Part shown: positions 54,813 through 63,387 of the stretch, piece after piece
Layout: every line of letters begins with the position of its first letter
Position numbering within the stretch: position 1 is the stretch's first letter
Origin: G963675935 sp963675935
GTDB lineage: Bacteria > Planctomycetota > Planctomycetia > Pirellulales > Thermoguttaceae
Reading direction: 5' to 3'
NCBI GenBank assembly: GCA_963675935.2
Contig: OY780964.2
Span: 1,240,001-1,304,000, forward strand
Length of the DNA stretch: 64,000 bases
The notes under the pieces: generated by a model
What the model was told of the DNA's origin: nothing
The model's input: only the letters and a program-made list of their open reading frames with translations
Databases searched by the model: none
Position numbers and translations under genes: made by a program

Positions 54813-55409
54813 ATGCTTGGCCCCCAACCACAATCCGCGCCGACCGTTCAGCCGGGCGACATCATCGGCTTCAGCGGAGAGGGGTTCATCAGCGACCTGA
54901 TTAACGTGGCCACCTACGGGATTCCGCGTTGGGGCATCAGCCACGTTGGCGTCATGGGCGAGGCCGACGACGGCCGGCTGTTGCTCTGGGAATCCACGAC
55001 ACTCGACGGCCTTCCCTGCGAAATCGCCGGCAAGCCGTTCAACGGCTCGCAGGCTCATTGGCTGGATGCCGTCGTCAACGGCTATCGTGGGAAGGTTTGG
55101 CATTATCCCCTTTGCCGCTCTCTCTATGAGAACGAACGCCGACGACTCACCGAGTTTCTGATGGAGACTGTCCACACGCCCTACGACGAGATGGGCGCGT
55201 TCCGGTCGGCCGGCGTGGGCCTGTCCTGGATCGAATCCCTGTTCCGCGATCAGGACTTGAACAAAATCTTCTGCTCCGAATGGTGCTGTGCGGCCCACAC
55301 GGCGATCGGCATCTTTCGGACGGACAACGTAAGCCGCTGGAATCCCAATCGTTTCGTGCGAATGGAACGCAGGCAAGGCATCTTGCTCAAATCACGGAGA
55401 TTGAAATGA
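54813..55409 (+). CDS. Permuted papain-like hydrolase (YiiX/NlpC-P60 type)
   Basis: 198 residues from the ATG at 54813, with ggagga upstream. VQPGDIIGFSGEGF then ISHVGVM (catalytic His) at about residues 40-48, and the Cys late in KIFCSEWCCAAH; His before Cys is the permuted NlpC/P60 order. Such enzymes cut amide bonds in peptidoglycan or lipids. In a phage module it could aid DNA entry or lysis. Coupled to the next gene by ATGA. Confidence 0.75.
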   Translation: MLGPQPQSAPTVQPGDIIGFSGEGFISDLINVATYGIPRWGISHVGVMGEADDGRLLLWESTTLDGLPCEIAGKPFNGSQAHWLDAVVNGYRGKVWHYPLCRSLYENERRRLTEFLMETVHTPYDEMGAFRSAGVGLSWIESLFRDQDLNKIFCSEWCCAAHTAIGIFRTDNVSRWNPNRFVRMERRQGILLKSRRLK

Positions 55410-55975
55410 AGTTTCTGGCGGCTGTGTTGCTTTCGCTTTTCCTGACGGGTTGCGATGTCGTGGTCCACTTGGGTGAACCTAACAATGGTAGACACCTGGT
55501 TCCCAAGGTCGAGTATCCGACCGTCAACCTGCCAGTTTCGCTGCGTCAGATGAATTGGCTTGGCAACATGAATCAAGGCTCTTGCGTCCATGCCACGATT
55601 ATCAGTCTTCTCCGCTGGCAAGGGCGACCGGCCACGGCCGATTACTGGCGTCGGCATTACGGCAATGGGGAATGGCCCGAAGCCCTTGCCGCGAAGTTCG
55701 ATCAGGAAGGGATGCGATACGCCTACACCAAGGATGGCGACGCAGCGTTTTTGGATTGGGCTTGCTCGACACGTCGCGGGTGCGGCGTGACCGTCATGGG
55801 CGGCAAGCACATGGTTGCCTTGGTCCACTTCGACGCCGAGTGGGCGGGCATCCTGGACAACAACGACATCAGCAAGATCACATGGGTTCCCCGTGACACC
55901 TTTGTGGCCGAATGGCAGAACTCGAACGGCTGGGCGGTGACGCCCGTCTACAACCCAGCCCCGCCGCTGCCCTAG
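55406..55975 (+). CDS. Lipoprotein with papain-like cysteine protease domain
   Basis: 189 residues starting MKFLAAVLLSLFLTGC, a lipoprotein signal with a lipobox (LTGC). The catalytic set looks complete: GNMNQGSCVHAT (Cys), GGKHMVALVHF (His), ILDNND (Asn/Asp). Papain-like or C39-like peptidase, expected at the cell envelope. Two cysteine hydrolases side by side suggest a shared role in cell-wall passage or lysis. Confidence 0.75.
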   Translation: MKFLAAVLLSLFLTGCDVVVHLGEPNNGRHLVPKVEYPTVNLPVSLRQMNWLGNMNQGSCVHATIISLLRWQGRPATADYWRRHYGNGEWPEALAAKFDQEGMRYAYTKDGDAAFLDWACSTRRGCGVTVMGGKHMVALVHFDAEWAGILDNNDISKITWVPRDTFVAEWQNSNGWAVTPVYNPAPPLP

Positions 55976-55982
55976 AAAAAGG

Positions 55983-56663
55983 ATGAACGAGATGATCCGC
56001 TACGTGTTGGCGGTCGCCCTGCTGGTGGCCGCGAGTTGTACGCCGGTATTGGCCGGCAATTCGGCGATGAAGGCCGATCCCGCCTACGGCGTGTGTTATG
56101 CCCAGGAGAAGGTCGTGGCGTTGCCGCAGGACCAGGACACGCCCTATTTGACGCTGTTCGGCGATCGAACCGACGCCAAGTTCCGCGAAATGGTCCGGTG
56201 GTTCGATTCCAACGAGATGCTCGTCGGCATCAAGAACCAGACGCACTTCAACGTGATCTACAGCGACACCGCGTTGTACCGCGATCGGTATGCCAGCACC
56301 ATGCCCGCGATTCCGTGCGTTCGGCTGCAAGCGGCCGATCAGGATCAGTCCGTGGCGGAGTATGCCGGCGTCAATGTGCCGATGACGGCCGAGGCATTGG
56401 CAAACGGCTTGAACGCCAAAGCCTGTTCGGCGGAGTGTTTTCGGCGGCGTCCGCGTTGTCCACAGCCCGATGCCCAACCTCAGCCGACGCCGCAGCCGCA
56501 TCCCGATCCAGCACCACAACCACTGCCAAGTCCGACTCCCACGCCGCCCGTGCCGAGGCCGCGCGATATGACATGGCTGCTGCTGGGAGTTTTGGGCGTC
56601 ATCGGCGGTACGATCGGCGCGGCCAAACACTTCTCCGACGTGTATCACGGAAGACATTCGTAG
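55983..56663 (+). CDS. Signal-peptide protein with Pro-rich linker and C-terminal membrane anchor
   Basis: 226 residues. The N-terminal signal peptide (MIRYVLAVALLVAAS, then VLAG) is followed by an alpha/beta domain with Cys (YGVCYAQEKVVALPQDQD) and a short Pro/Gln-rich linker (PQPTPQPHPDPAPQPLP). A single membrane helix (WLLLGVLGVIGGTIGA) ends it. Extracellular domain tethered to the membrane. No family recognised; lysis spanin-like role is only a guess from position. Confidence 0.7.
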   Translation: MNEMIRYVLAVALLVAASCTPVLAGNSAMKADPAYGVCYAQEKVVALPQDQDTPYLTLFGDRTDAKFREMVRWFDSNEMLVGIKNQTHFNVIYSDTALYRDRYASTMPAIPCVRLQAADQDQSVAEYAGVNVPMTAEALANGLNAKACSAECFRRRPRCPQPDAQPQPTPQPHPDPAPQPLPSPTPTPPVPRPRDMTWLLLGVLGVIGGTIGAAKHFSDVYHGRHS

Positions 56664-56699
56664 TCTCAACCACACACTCAACCAGAAAGCGAGAAAACC

Positions 56700-57128
56700 A
56701 TGTTCGTTCTGACTCCTTCCGCCATTGCCTTGTGCCTGTGCGTTCCGCTGTTGGCCTACTTCCTGGTGAAGTGGGCGTGCAGCAAAGACACGGAGGCCGA
56801 AAATCGCAGGCGAGCCGCCGCCAAGCTGGCTTCGAAGCTCCAGGCCATCGGCCTGCGCAAACTGCCCGACTTCTTGATCGACTACAGCGTCGGCGATTTC
56901 GCCGGCATGGCCAACAAGATTCATGCCGTTTCGGAGCTTTTCCTGGCGGGCGATGAACCATTGCTGGCGGAGGTCGATACGGTCTTCCGCAATGTCCTCG
57001 ACGCCAAACTCAAGACCGAGGAAGGTCGCGCCCTGGTCGCCGCCAAGTTGGCCGAGGCGACCAAGGCCGTCGCCCCCGTCGTGGCTGCCGCAGTACCGGC
57101 TGTGGCTGCCGTGGCTGCCGTCGTTTGA
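56700..57128 (+). CDS. Small membrane protein, possible holin or anchor
   Basis: 142 residues. One N-terminal hydrophobic segment (SAIALCLCVPLLAYFLVKWA), a charged middle, and an Ala/Val-rich C-terminus (VVAAAVPAVAAVAAVV) that could be a second membrane segment. Located among cysteine hydrolases, so holin is possible, but no family is recognised. The stop shares one base-step with the next start (TTTGATG). Confidence 0.6.
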   Translation: MFVLTPSAIALCLCVPLLAYFLVKWACSKDTEAENRRRAAAKLASKLQAIGLRKLPDFLIDYSVGDFAGMANKIHAVSELFLAGDEPLLAEVDTVFRNVLDAKLKTEEGRALVAAKLAEATKAVAPVVAAAVPAVAAVAAVV

Positions 57129-57442
57129 TGCAGCTTCTCGCACCGCTGGTTGTTCTGCTGGTTCTGACAGGTTGTGAGCCATCGCCGCATCACGGTCCAT
57201 CTCTTGTCGCCATTCATGCGACTTGGTGCCAAGCCTGTCAACGCGACAAGCCTTTGCTTGCCGAAGTCGCCCGAGAGTTTCCAGTGACGGACGTTGATTT
57301 CGACAATCACCGGGCGGTCGCGTCTCAATACCACGTGAGCGTTTTGCCAACCTATATCGTTCTGTCCGAGGGGAAAGAGGTTTTGCGAACCACGAACCTC
57401 CGCACGGCGATTCAGACGCTTCGCTCATGCAACCAGCGGTGA
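57128..57442 (+). CDS. Thioredoxin-like lipoprotein
   Basis: 104 residues beginning MQLLAPLVVLLVLTGC, a lipoprotein signal. The redox motif is ATWCQACQRDKP (CxxC), with the cis-Pro in VSVLPTYIVL; both are diagnostic of the thioredoxin fold. It would act outside the membrane, perhaps keeping the neighbouring cysteine enzymes reduced or in disulphide order. Rare in phage modules. Confidence 0.8.
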   Translation: MQLLAPLVVLLVLTGCEPSPHHGPSLVAIHATWCQACQRDKPLLAEVAREFPVTDVDFDNHRAVASQYHVSVLPTYIVLSEGKEVLRTTNLRTAIQTLRSCNQR

Positions 57443-57476
57443 TTTTTATGAGCGGCCTTCGCCACGAGTGAGGGCC

Positions 57477-57512
57477 GTTTCATTGGCCCACCGGTTTCGG
57501 TGGTCCAATGAA
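57477..57512 (+). terminator. Strong hairpin between the lysis-like genes and the terminase
   Basis: TTTCATTGG (57477-57485) pairs with CCAATGAAA (57504-57512), extended inside by CACC/GGTG with one mismatch, giving about 14 pairs. There is no U-run after it, so it may act as a barrier or RNA-stability element. A weaker CGGCC/GGCCG hairpin precedes it. Confidence 0.45.
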
Positions 57513-57530
57513 ACGCAAAGGACATCGCTC

Positions 57531-57704
57531 ATGGCGGAACATGCTCGCCGTCGCTGCCGCAACTGTCCCAAGCGAGTTGAAATTCCCAACAACGGGATCA
57601 CTCAGAAAACGTCGCGCACTGCGATTCGCAGGCGACACCGACCTGTCTGGCGAGAGCAGGTAAACTCGGACCGGAACCGTCCCCCCAATGAACGCGGCCC
57701 ATGA
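57531..57704 (+). CDS. Very small basic protein before the large terminase
   Basis: 57 residues from the ATG at 57531 with aaagga upstream. It has HARRRCRNCPKRVEI (CxxC) and is strongly basic. The stop overlaps the terminase start (ATGATGA). Likely real by spacing, though short; family not recognised. Confidence 0.5.
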   Translation: MAEHARRRCRNCPKRVEIPNNGITQKTSRTAIRRRHRPVWREQVNSDRNRPPNERGP

Positions 57705-59377
57705 TGAACGGGATGCTGGACAACCTGCATGCAACGGTCTCGGACGGATTGAAGAACCGCACTTTGAAGACGTGTTCCCGCTGGGCCAATCGCCGCCGCA
57801 TTATGGGCGGAGATTTTTCCGGGCCGTATTCGGATCGGTATCACCCGTGGGTCCGCGAAATGCACGACTCTTGGGCACCGTTCAACTGGGCCATGAAGGG
57901 CGCTCAGTTGGGCGTCACCGAAGTCGCCATCAATCGCGCCCTCTACACGATCGACATGCTCAAGCGGGACGTAATGTATGTCCTGCCGACCACCAAAAAC
58001 GCCAGCAAGTTCAGCAAGGGCCGCTTCGGTCCCGCATTGGCCTTGAGTCCCTATCTCAAGGCGATGTTTACAGACACCAACTCGATCGACCTGAAACAGG
58101 CCGGAACAAATTGCCTCTACATCAGCGGTTCGCGTGGTGACAGCAACCTGAAATCGGTGCCGGTCAGCGAGCTCATCCTCGACGAAGTGGATGAGATGGA
58201 TCAGAAGGCCATTTGGCTGGCCCTCACGCGGCTCGACGGACACATCGAAAAGCATGTTTGGGGCATTTCGACGCCGACCGTCCATAATCACGGCATCCAC
58301 AAGCTATTCAAGACCAGCACGCAGGAGGAGTTTACGTTCCAATGTCCCGGTTGCTCACGACGCATCTTCCTGACATGGCCGGACAATGTGGAGATCGTCG
58401 GCGAACTGGTTACTGATCCACGTTGCAGCGAGTCGTTTCTCAAGTGCCACTTGTGCGGAAAGCGGTTGGAGCACCGAGCGAAGCCCGAATGGCTCCGCCG
58501 CGCCAAGTGGATCGCCATGAACCCGAACGGCAACCCCGATCATCGCGGCTTCCACATCTCGCAGCTCTACAGCTTCACCAAAACGCCCGGCGAATTGGTC
58601 GTCTGCTATTTTCGGGGTTTCGGCGACGAACTGGCCAGTAAGGAGTTCCACAACTCTCAGCTTGGTCTGCCGTTTGTCAGCGACGGGGCGCAGGTCACGG
58701 ACGACATGATCGAGCATTCGATCAGGAATCATACGAAAAACGACGAACGCCCGATTGTCGGCGGCCAGCGGATCATCACGTTGGGGGTGGACGTAGGCGA
58801 CTGGAGCTATTACGAGGTCTGTGAATGGCAGATCGACGAGTATGGCATGGATTTGAACGCCAGCGCCCACGCGAAAGTCCTCGCCGAGGGCAAGTTCTGG
58901 CGAGAGCAGTTCGACCCGGAATTGAACCGGCTGATGCGTGAATGGCAGGTGTTGAGCTGCGTCATCGACGCCGACCCTTGGATTCTTGAGGCCCGACGCT
59001 TTGCCCGACGATTTCCCGGTCACGTCTACCTTTGCAGGTATCGCAGGGGCGTGACGGCCAAGGAAATCGCCATCTCCGATGAAGGCGATGACTCGCCCGT
59101 CATCACCGTTGACCGCTCGAATTGGCTAAGCGCCGCCCTCGGACGGTTCAAGACCAATCCATCCCGTATTGTCCTTCCCTGCGATGTATCGCAAGAGTAC
59201 CGCGAACACATCAAGAGCCTTGTGGGCACCTACGAACGGGACGAGTTTGGCAACCCTGTCTATGTCTACAAGGAAACCGGCCCCGACCACTTTGCCCATG
59301 CCCGCTGCTACGCCGAAATCGCCCTACCGTTGGTAGCGATGCAGGTGACGAGCAAGGACGTGAAAGCCTTTTTGTGA
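57701..59377 (+). CDS. Phage terminase large subunit (GpA type)
   Basis: 558 residues from the ATG at 57701 (57704 also possible). ATPase: Walker A-like KGAQLGVTEVAINRA near residue 67 and Walker B ELILDEVDEMD near 160. A zinc segment follows (FQCPGCSRRIF ... KCHLCGKRL). The C-terminal nuclease has GVDVGDWSYYEV. GpA-type terminases cut and pump DNA into the head. Length and motifs look complete. Confidence 0.88.
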   Translation: MMNGMLDNLHATVSDGLKNRTLKTCSRWANRRRIMGGDFSGPYSDRYHPWVREMHDSWAPFNWAMKGAQLGVTEVAINRALYTIDMLKRDVMYVLPTTKNASKFSKGRFGPALALSPYLKAMFTDTNSIDLKQAGTNCLYISGSRGDSNLKSVPVSELILDEVDEMDQKAIWLALTRLDGHIEKHVWGISTPTVHNHGIHKLFKTSTQEEFTFQCPGCSRRIFLTWPDNVEIVGELVTDPRCSESFLKCHLCGKRLEHRAKPEWLRRAKWIAMNPNGNPDHRGFHISQLYSFTKTPGELVVCYFRGFGDELASKEFHNSQLGLPFVSDGAQVTDDMIEHSIRNHTKNDERPIVGGQRIITLGVDVGDWSYYEVCEWQIDEYGMDLNASAHAKVLAEGKFWREQFDPELNRLMREWQVLSCVIDADPWILEARRFARRFPGHVYLCRYRRGVTAKEIAISDEGDDSPVITVDRSNWLSAALGRFKTNPSRIVLPCDVSQEYREHIKSLVGTYERDEFGNPVYVYKETGPDHFAHARCYAEIALPLVAMQVTSKDVKAFL

Positions 59378-59386
59378 GGATGCTCA

Positions 59387-61204
59387 ATGAGCCTGGAACA
59401 GAAGCGAATCATTGACAGCCGTCATCCAAACTGGCTCAGCAATGCGACCGAGTGGGAGAAGTTCAGGCTGACCTATCGGGCTGGCGATGAGTTCCGCAAC
59501 AAATACCTGGAACGATTCACCAGCCGCGAGAATCCCAATGACTTCGAGGCCCGGAAGCGGTTGACGCCTGTTCCCAGCTTCGCCAAGGCGGCCATCAATC
59601 GCATCCGCAACTCGATCTTTCAGCGAATGCACGACATTACGCGACGCGGCGGAAGTCCGGCCTATCAACGAGCGATTGCCGGATTGGATCAAGGCGTGGA
59701 CCGTCGTGGCAGCACCATGAACGCCTTTCTGGGCGTCAAATGTTTGACGGAGCTTCTGGTGATGGGACGGGTCGGCGTGTTCGTGGACAATTCCGTAATC
59801 GCCGGCGAAACGTTGGCGGATGTTCGTGGCGAGCGGCCTTATCTCTATGCGTATCAGGTGGAAGACATTCTGAGTTGGGCATGCACAAAGCCGGATGAAC
59901 CGAGTGAGTTTCAGGCGATTCTGCTGCGCGATACCTGCATGAATTACGACCAAACGACCATGCTCCCGCTTATGAATTTCCAGCGGCTGCGGTTGCTTTG
60001 GATTGACGACGATACCGGCTTGGTGAAACTCCAATTTTACTCCGCCGACGGCAATCCGACCGACCGTGACGGCCAGCCGGGCGGACCGATCACCTTGGAG
60101 TTGAATCGTATCCCCTTCGTAATGCTCGATCTCGGCGACTCATTGCTCAAAGACATCTGCAATCATCAGATTGCCTTGCTCAATTTGCTGTCGAGCGATG
60201 TCAATTTCGCTCTCAAGGCGAACTTTCCATTCTACATCGAGCAACGCGACCTTCGGGCAGTCGGCAGCCACTTGAAACCTGCCGCAAATCCCGACGGCAC
60301 GGCGGCAACCGGCGGACAAGGCGCGCACGACAACGAAATCACCATTGGAGCGACTCGGGGTCGGGCTTACGACATCAAGGCCGACCCGCCGGCATTTATC
60401 AATCCGTCGCCCGATCCGCTCAAGGCGTCGATGGACCTCCGCGAGGAGATTGCCCAAGAGATCACCCGACTGGTGAACCTCGGCGTCGAATCCTTGGTCG
60501 GCAAGATGCCGACCGGCACGCAGGCATTGGACAGCGGCGGATTGGAAGCCGGCTTGAGCTTCATCGGTTTGGTTTTGGAAAGCGCCGAACGAAAGATCGC
60601 AGAGTTTTGGGCCGCCTACGAAGACCGCGTCGAGTCCCGCCGCAAGATCGCCACGATCAAATATCCCGACCGCTACTCCTTGAAGACGGATCAGGACCGC
60701 ATCGACGAGGCCACGTCGCTCTCGAAGCTGATGAACACGGTGCCAGGCCAAACCATCAAGCGCGAGATCAGCAAAAGCATCACCCAAGCCCTGCTGGGCG
60801 GCAAGGTCAGCGTCGAGACGATTATGAAGGTCAATCAAGAGATTGACGAATCGGTCTACACCACGAGTGATCCGACGACGATCCTGGCGGCCGTGGAGGC
60901 CGGTCTTTGCGGCGAGCAAACCGGCTCGATGGCCCTCGGTTTCAGCAAAGAGGAACACATTCAGGCCAAGAAGGACCACGCCGAGCGTGCTGCCCGCGTG
61001 GCGCAGGCCCAGGCGAGCGTGAAGGGATCGAACAACTCGATGAGCGGCGATCCGGCCGCGCGGGGCGTGCCCGACCTCTCGGCAAATCCCGCCGCCGCGC
61101 CGCGACAAGAGAAAAAACAAGGGCGGGACCGCACGTTGCACGACAGCACGCACCGTCGCGTTCGCGGGCAAGGTGACAAGAACCAGGGGAGTCAGGCCCT
61201 ATGA
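59387..61204 (+). CDS. Phage portal protein
   Basis: 605 residues with gaggatg upstream. N-terminal LERFTSRENPNDFEARKRL; a central part with NQIALLNLLSSDVNFAL and FPFYIEQRDLRAVGSH resembles the portal stem/wing region of related phages; then helices (EEIAQEITRLVNLGVESLVG) and a basic, disordered C-terminus. The order terminase, portal, connector, scaffold, coat supports the call. It overlaps the next gene by 4 bases. Confidence 0.78.
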   Translation: MSLEQKRIIDSRHPNWLSNATEWEKFRLTYRAGDEFRNKYLERFTSRENPNDFEARKRLTPVPSFAKAAINRIRNSIFQRMHDITRRGGSPAYQRAIAGLDQGVDRRGSTMNAFLGVKCLTELLVMGRVGVFVDNSVIAGETLADVRGERPYLYAYQVEDILSWACTKPDEPSEFQAILLRDTCMNYDQTTMLPLMNFQRLRLLWIDDDTGLVKLQFYSADGNPTDRDGQPGGPITLELNRIPFVMLDLGDSLLKDICNHQIALLNLLSSDVNFALKANFPFYIEQRDLRAVGSHLKPAANPDGTAATGGQGAHDNEITIGATRGRAYDIKADPPAFINPSPDPLKASMDLREEIAQEITRLVNLGVESLVGKMPTGTQALDSGGLEAGLSFIGLVLESAERKIAEFWAAYEDRVESRRKIATIKYPDRYSLKTDQDRIDEATSLSKLMNTVPGQTIKREISKSITQALLGGKVSVETIMKVNQEIDESVYTTSDPTTILAAVEAGLCGEQTGSMALGFSKEEHIQAKKDHAERAARVAQAQASVKGSNNSMSGDPAARGVPDLSANPAAAPRQEKKQGRDRTLHDSTHRRVRGQGDKNQGSQAL

Positions 61205-61797
61205 ATATCACCCAAGAATCGGTAGCGGATTTCGTCGTCGGCCACGGCGGCGCGGATGCCGCAAGCAAGCCCATCGTGGCGGAGGGGTATGCCAGGAAGG
61301 CGTACAAAGGCGTTCGCGTCAGGGCGGCGGCGGCCAATACGATCGCCATCTTTGTTGGTCCGCGAGGCGTCGATACGACCACGGGCTATCCATTGCCGGC
61401 CGGTGAAGAAGTGGCAATCCCGATCGAGAACCCCTCGAAAGTCTGCGTAGTCGCCAACCCGGCAAACAACTGCGAACAGACCGTGACACTGGCCGGCCAG
61501 ACCACGGGCGACACCTTCACCATGACGTTTGGCGGTGAAACGACGGTTGCTATCTCGGCAACAGCCAACGCCGCCACCGTGCAATCGGCATTGCAGGCTC
61601 TGAGCACCATTGGCTCCGGCAATTGTTCTGTGACGGACACCGGCGGCGGTTCCCCATATACGGTTGCGTTCGTCGGCTCACTGGCCCAACAGGATGTTGC
61701 CTTGATGACCGGATCGGGCAGCGGCGAATGCACCGTGACCGTAGCGAAGGTCGCCGACATCACTTCCGGCAGCCAGTATTCTTGGATCGCCGTATGA
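61201..61797 (+). CDS. Phage structural protein, possible head decoration
   Basis: 198 residues. A small N-terminal segment, then a beta-rich Thr/Val/Gly-rich domain (TFTMTFGGETTVAISATANAATV) of the immunoglobulin-like type that often decorates heads. No catalytic motif. It starts inside the portal stop (ATGA). Confidence 0.6.
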   Translation: MNITQESVADFVVGHGGADAASKPIVAEGYARKAYKGVRVRAAAANTIAIFVGPRGVDTTTGYPLPAGEEVAIPIENPSKVCVVANPANNCEQTVTLAGQTTGDTFTMTFGGETTVAISATANAATVQSALQALSTIGSGNCSVTDTGGGSPYTVAFVGSLAQQDVALMTGSGSGECTVTVAKVADITSGSQYSWIAV

Positions 61798-61814
61798 GCG
61801 TTCGGAGGTGACCA

Positions 61815-62372
61815 ATGGCCATCAATACGAGCTACTATGGCGACCTGTCCGAAGCGGACGCCTACTTCGCCATGCGGCTGCACGAGATCGCATGGACGGA
61901 CGCAACGATCGAAGACCGGCCTAAAGCCCTTTGGGCGGCAACCCAGATTATCGACACGCTGAACTACAAGGGCTTCAAGCACCCGGTCTATATGCTCTTG
62001 CAGAGCTACGGCCTGCAAGACATTCCAACAGCGATCGGCAGTTGCAGTTCTCCCACGATCGAGGAGATCAGGGCCGCCGAGGCATCCCAGGAACTGGAGT
62101 TTCCGCGCGGAGCGGACACCGAGGTTCCCGAGGCGATCCGTCGCGCTTGCTACGAGATCGCCCACACGCTCCTCGATGGGAAAGACCCGGAGATGGAGCT
62201 TGAGAACCTTGGCATTGTCAGCCAAGGCTATGCGTCGGTCCGAACGACCTACAGCCGCACCCACGTTCCGGTTGAGCACATCGTCAATGGCGTGCCATCC
62301 GCGTTGGCATGGCGGCTATTAGTGCCGTTTCTGCGCGACGACGACGCAATTCGCGTGAGCCGGGTGTCGTAA
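61815..62372 (+). CDS. Head-tail connector-like protein (DnaT-like fold family)
   Basis: 185 residues with a strong ribosome site (cggaggtgacca). SYYGDLSEADAYFAMRL, TDATIEDRPKALWAATQII and FPRGADTEVPEAIRRACYE match the pattern of phage connector proteins often annotated as DnaT-like. It seals the portal to the tail in such phages. Confidence 0.75.
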   Translation: MAINTSYYGDLSEADAYFAMRLHEIAWTDATIEDRPKALWAATQIIDTLNYKGFKHPVYMLLQSYGLQDIPTAIGSCSSPTIEEIRAAEASQELEFPRGADTEVPEAIRRACYEIAHTLLDGKDPEMELENLGIVSQGYASVRTTYSRTHVPVEHIVNGVPSALAWRLLVPFLRDDDAIRVSRVS

Positions 62373-62455
62373 CACCCGGCGTTCTTTCAACCGGCTGGCT
62401 TTTCACCCGCGCCAGAACCACCGGGTCACAACTACGGGACACAGGAATTGTTTCT

Positions 62456-63328
62456 ATGTTCGAGAGCAATTGGTACAAGCCTTGCGAGTCGGTCGCCTGT
62501 TATGAGGGGGAAGCGGAGGGCGACATGCCCGTGCTTCCAGTTCCATCCGCGCCTCCGGCAAACCCGGACAAGCTCGATGACATCAAGTCGCCCGAGGGAT
62601 TCACGCCCGAGCAGCAACGGAAATTCAACGATGCCATCGCCACGGAACGTCGCAAGCAGGAAGCGAAGTATCGCAAGGAGTTGGAGAAGACCGAGGCGAC
62701 CTACAAGGAGCTTCTGGCCAACAGCAAGAGCCTGACGGAGCAGGAGCGCAAAACGCTGCAAGAGAACCTGGACACGATCCAGGGCCAGCTTCGCAGCAAG
62801 GAGCAGCAGGCGGCGCAGGAGAAAAAGGAGTTGGAAGCGGCCTATCAGGGCAAGCTCACGGCGGCGGAGCGCCGCGCCGAGATCGCCGAGGGACGATGGC
62901 GGAGCTCCACGATCGAACGGGCCTTGCAGGATGCCGCCGTCGAACACGAGGCGTACAACACTCGCCAAATCGTGACGCTTCTGACCGGCATGACCAAACT
63001 GGTCGAGTCGGTGGACGAGAAGACCGGCAAGCCCAACGGACAGTTCAAGGTCATGGTGGAGTTCCCGGATAAGGATGCGACCACGGGCCAAGAGGTGATG
63101 ACATCCAAAACGCCGACGGAGGCGGTGAAGCGGATGACGGACATGCCAGAATTCCAGAATCTGTTCCGCAAGAACGTTGTGTCCGGCGTTGGCGGCAATT
63201 CGGCTATCGGCGGCCTCACGCCGGGTTCCAACGGACGAATCGACGTGCGCAGTCTCACTGTGGATCAATACCAGAAGGTGCGGGCGGAAAACCCTGAACT
63301 GCTCGGCCTGCGTCGGAAACGTCGTTGA
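62456..63328 (+). CDS. Phage scaffold-like protein
   Basis: 290 residues from the ATG at 62456 with cagga upstream; an earlier in-frame start at 62309 overlaps the previous gene by 64 bases. Residues 50-160 are a long Lys/Glu/Gln-rich coiled coil (KEQQAAQEKKELEAAYQGKL), as in capsid scaffolds. The C-terminal part is structured and ends YQKVRAENPELLG, typical of scaffolds next to a coat gene. Confidence 0.75.
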   Translation: MFESNWYKPCESVACYEGEAEGDMPVLPVPSAPPANPDKLDDIKSPEGFTPEQQRKFNDAIATERRKQEAKYRKELEKTEATYKELLANSKSLTEQERKTLQENLDTIQGQLRSKEQQAAQEKKELEAAYQGKLTAAERRAEIAEGRWRSSTIERALQDAAVEHEAYNTRQIVTLLTGMTKLVESVDEKTGKPNGQFKVMVEFPDKDATTGQEVMTSKTPTEAVKRMTDMPEFQNLFRKNVVSGVGGNSAIGGLTPGSNGRIDVRSLTVDQYQKVRAENPELLGLRRKRR

Positions 63329-63387
63329 AGACACGCCAGGGGTGATGTGGTCACTGATACGAATCCGTTCCTTTTGGAGATTGAAAG

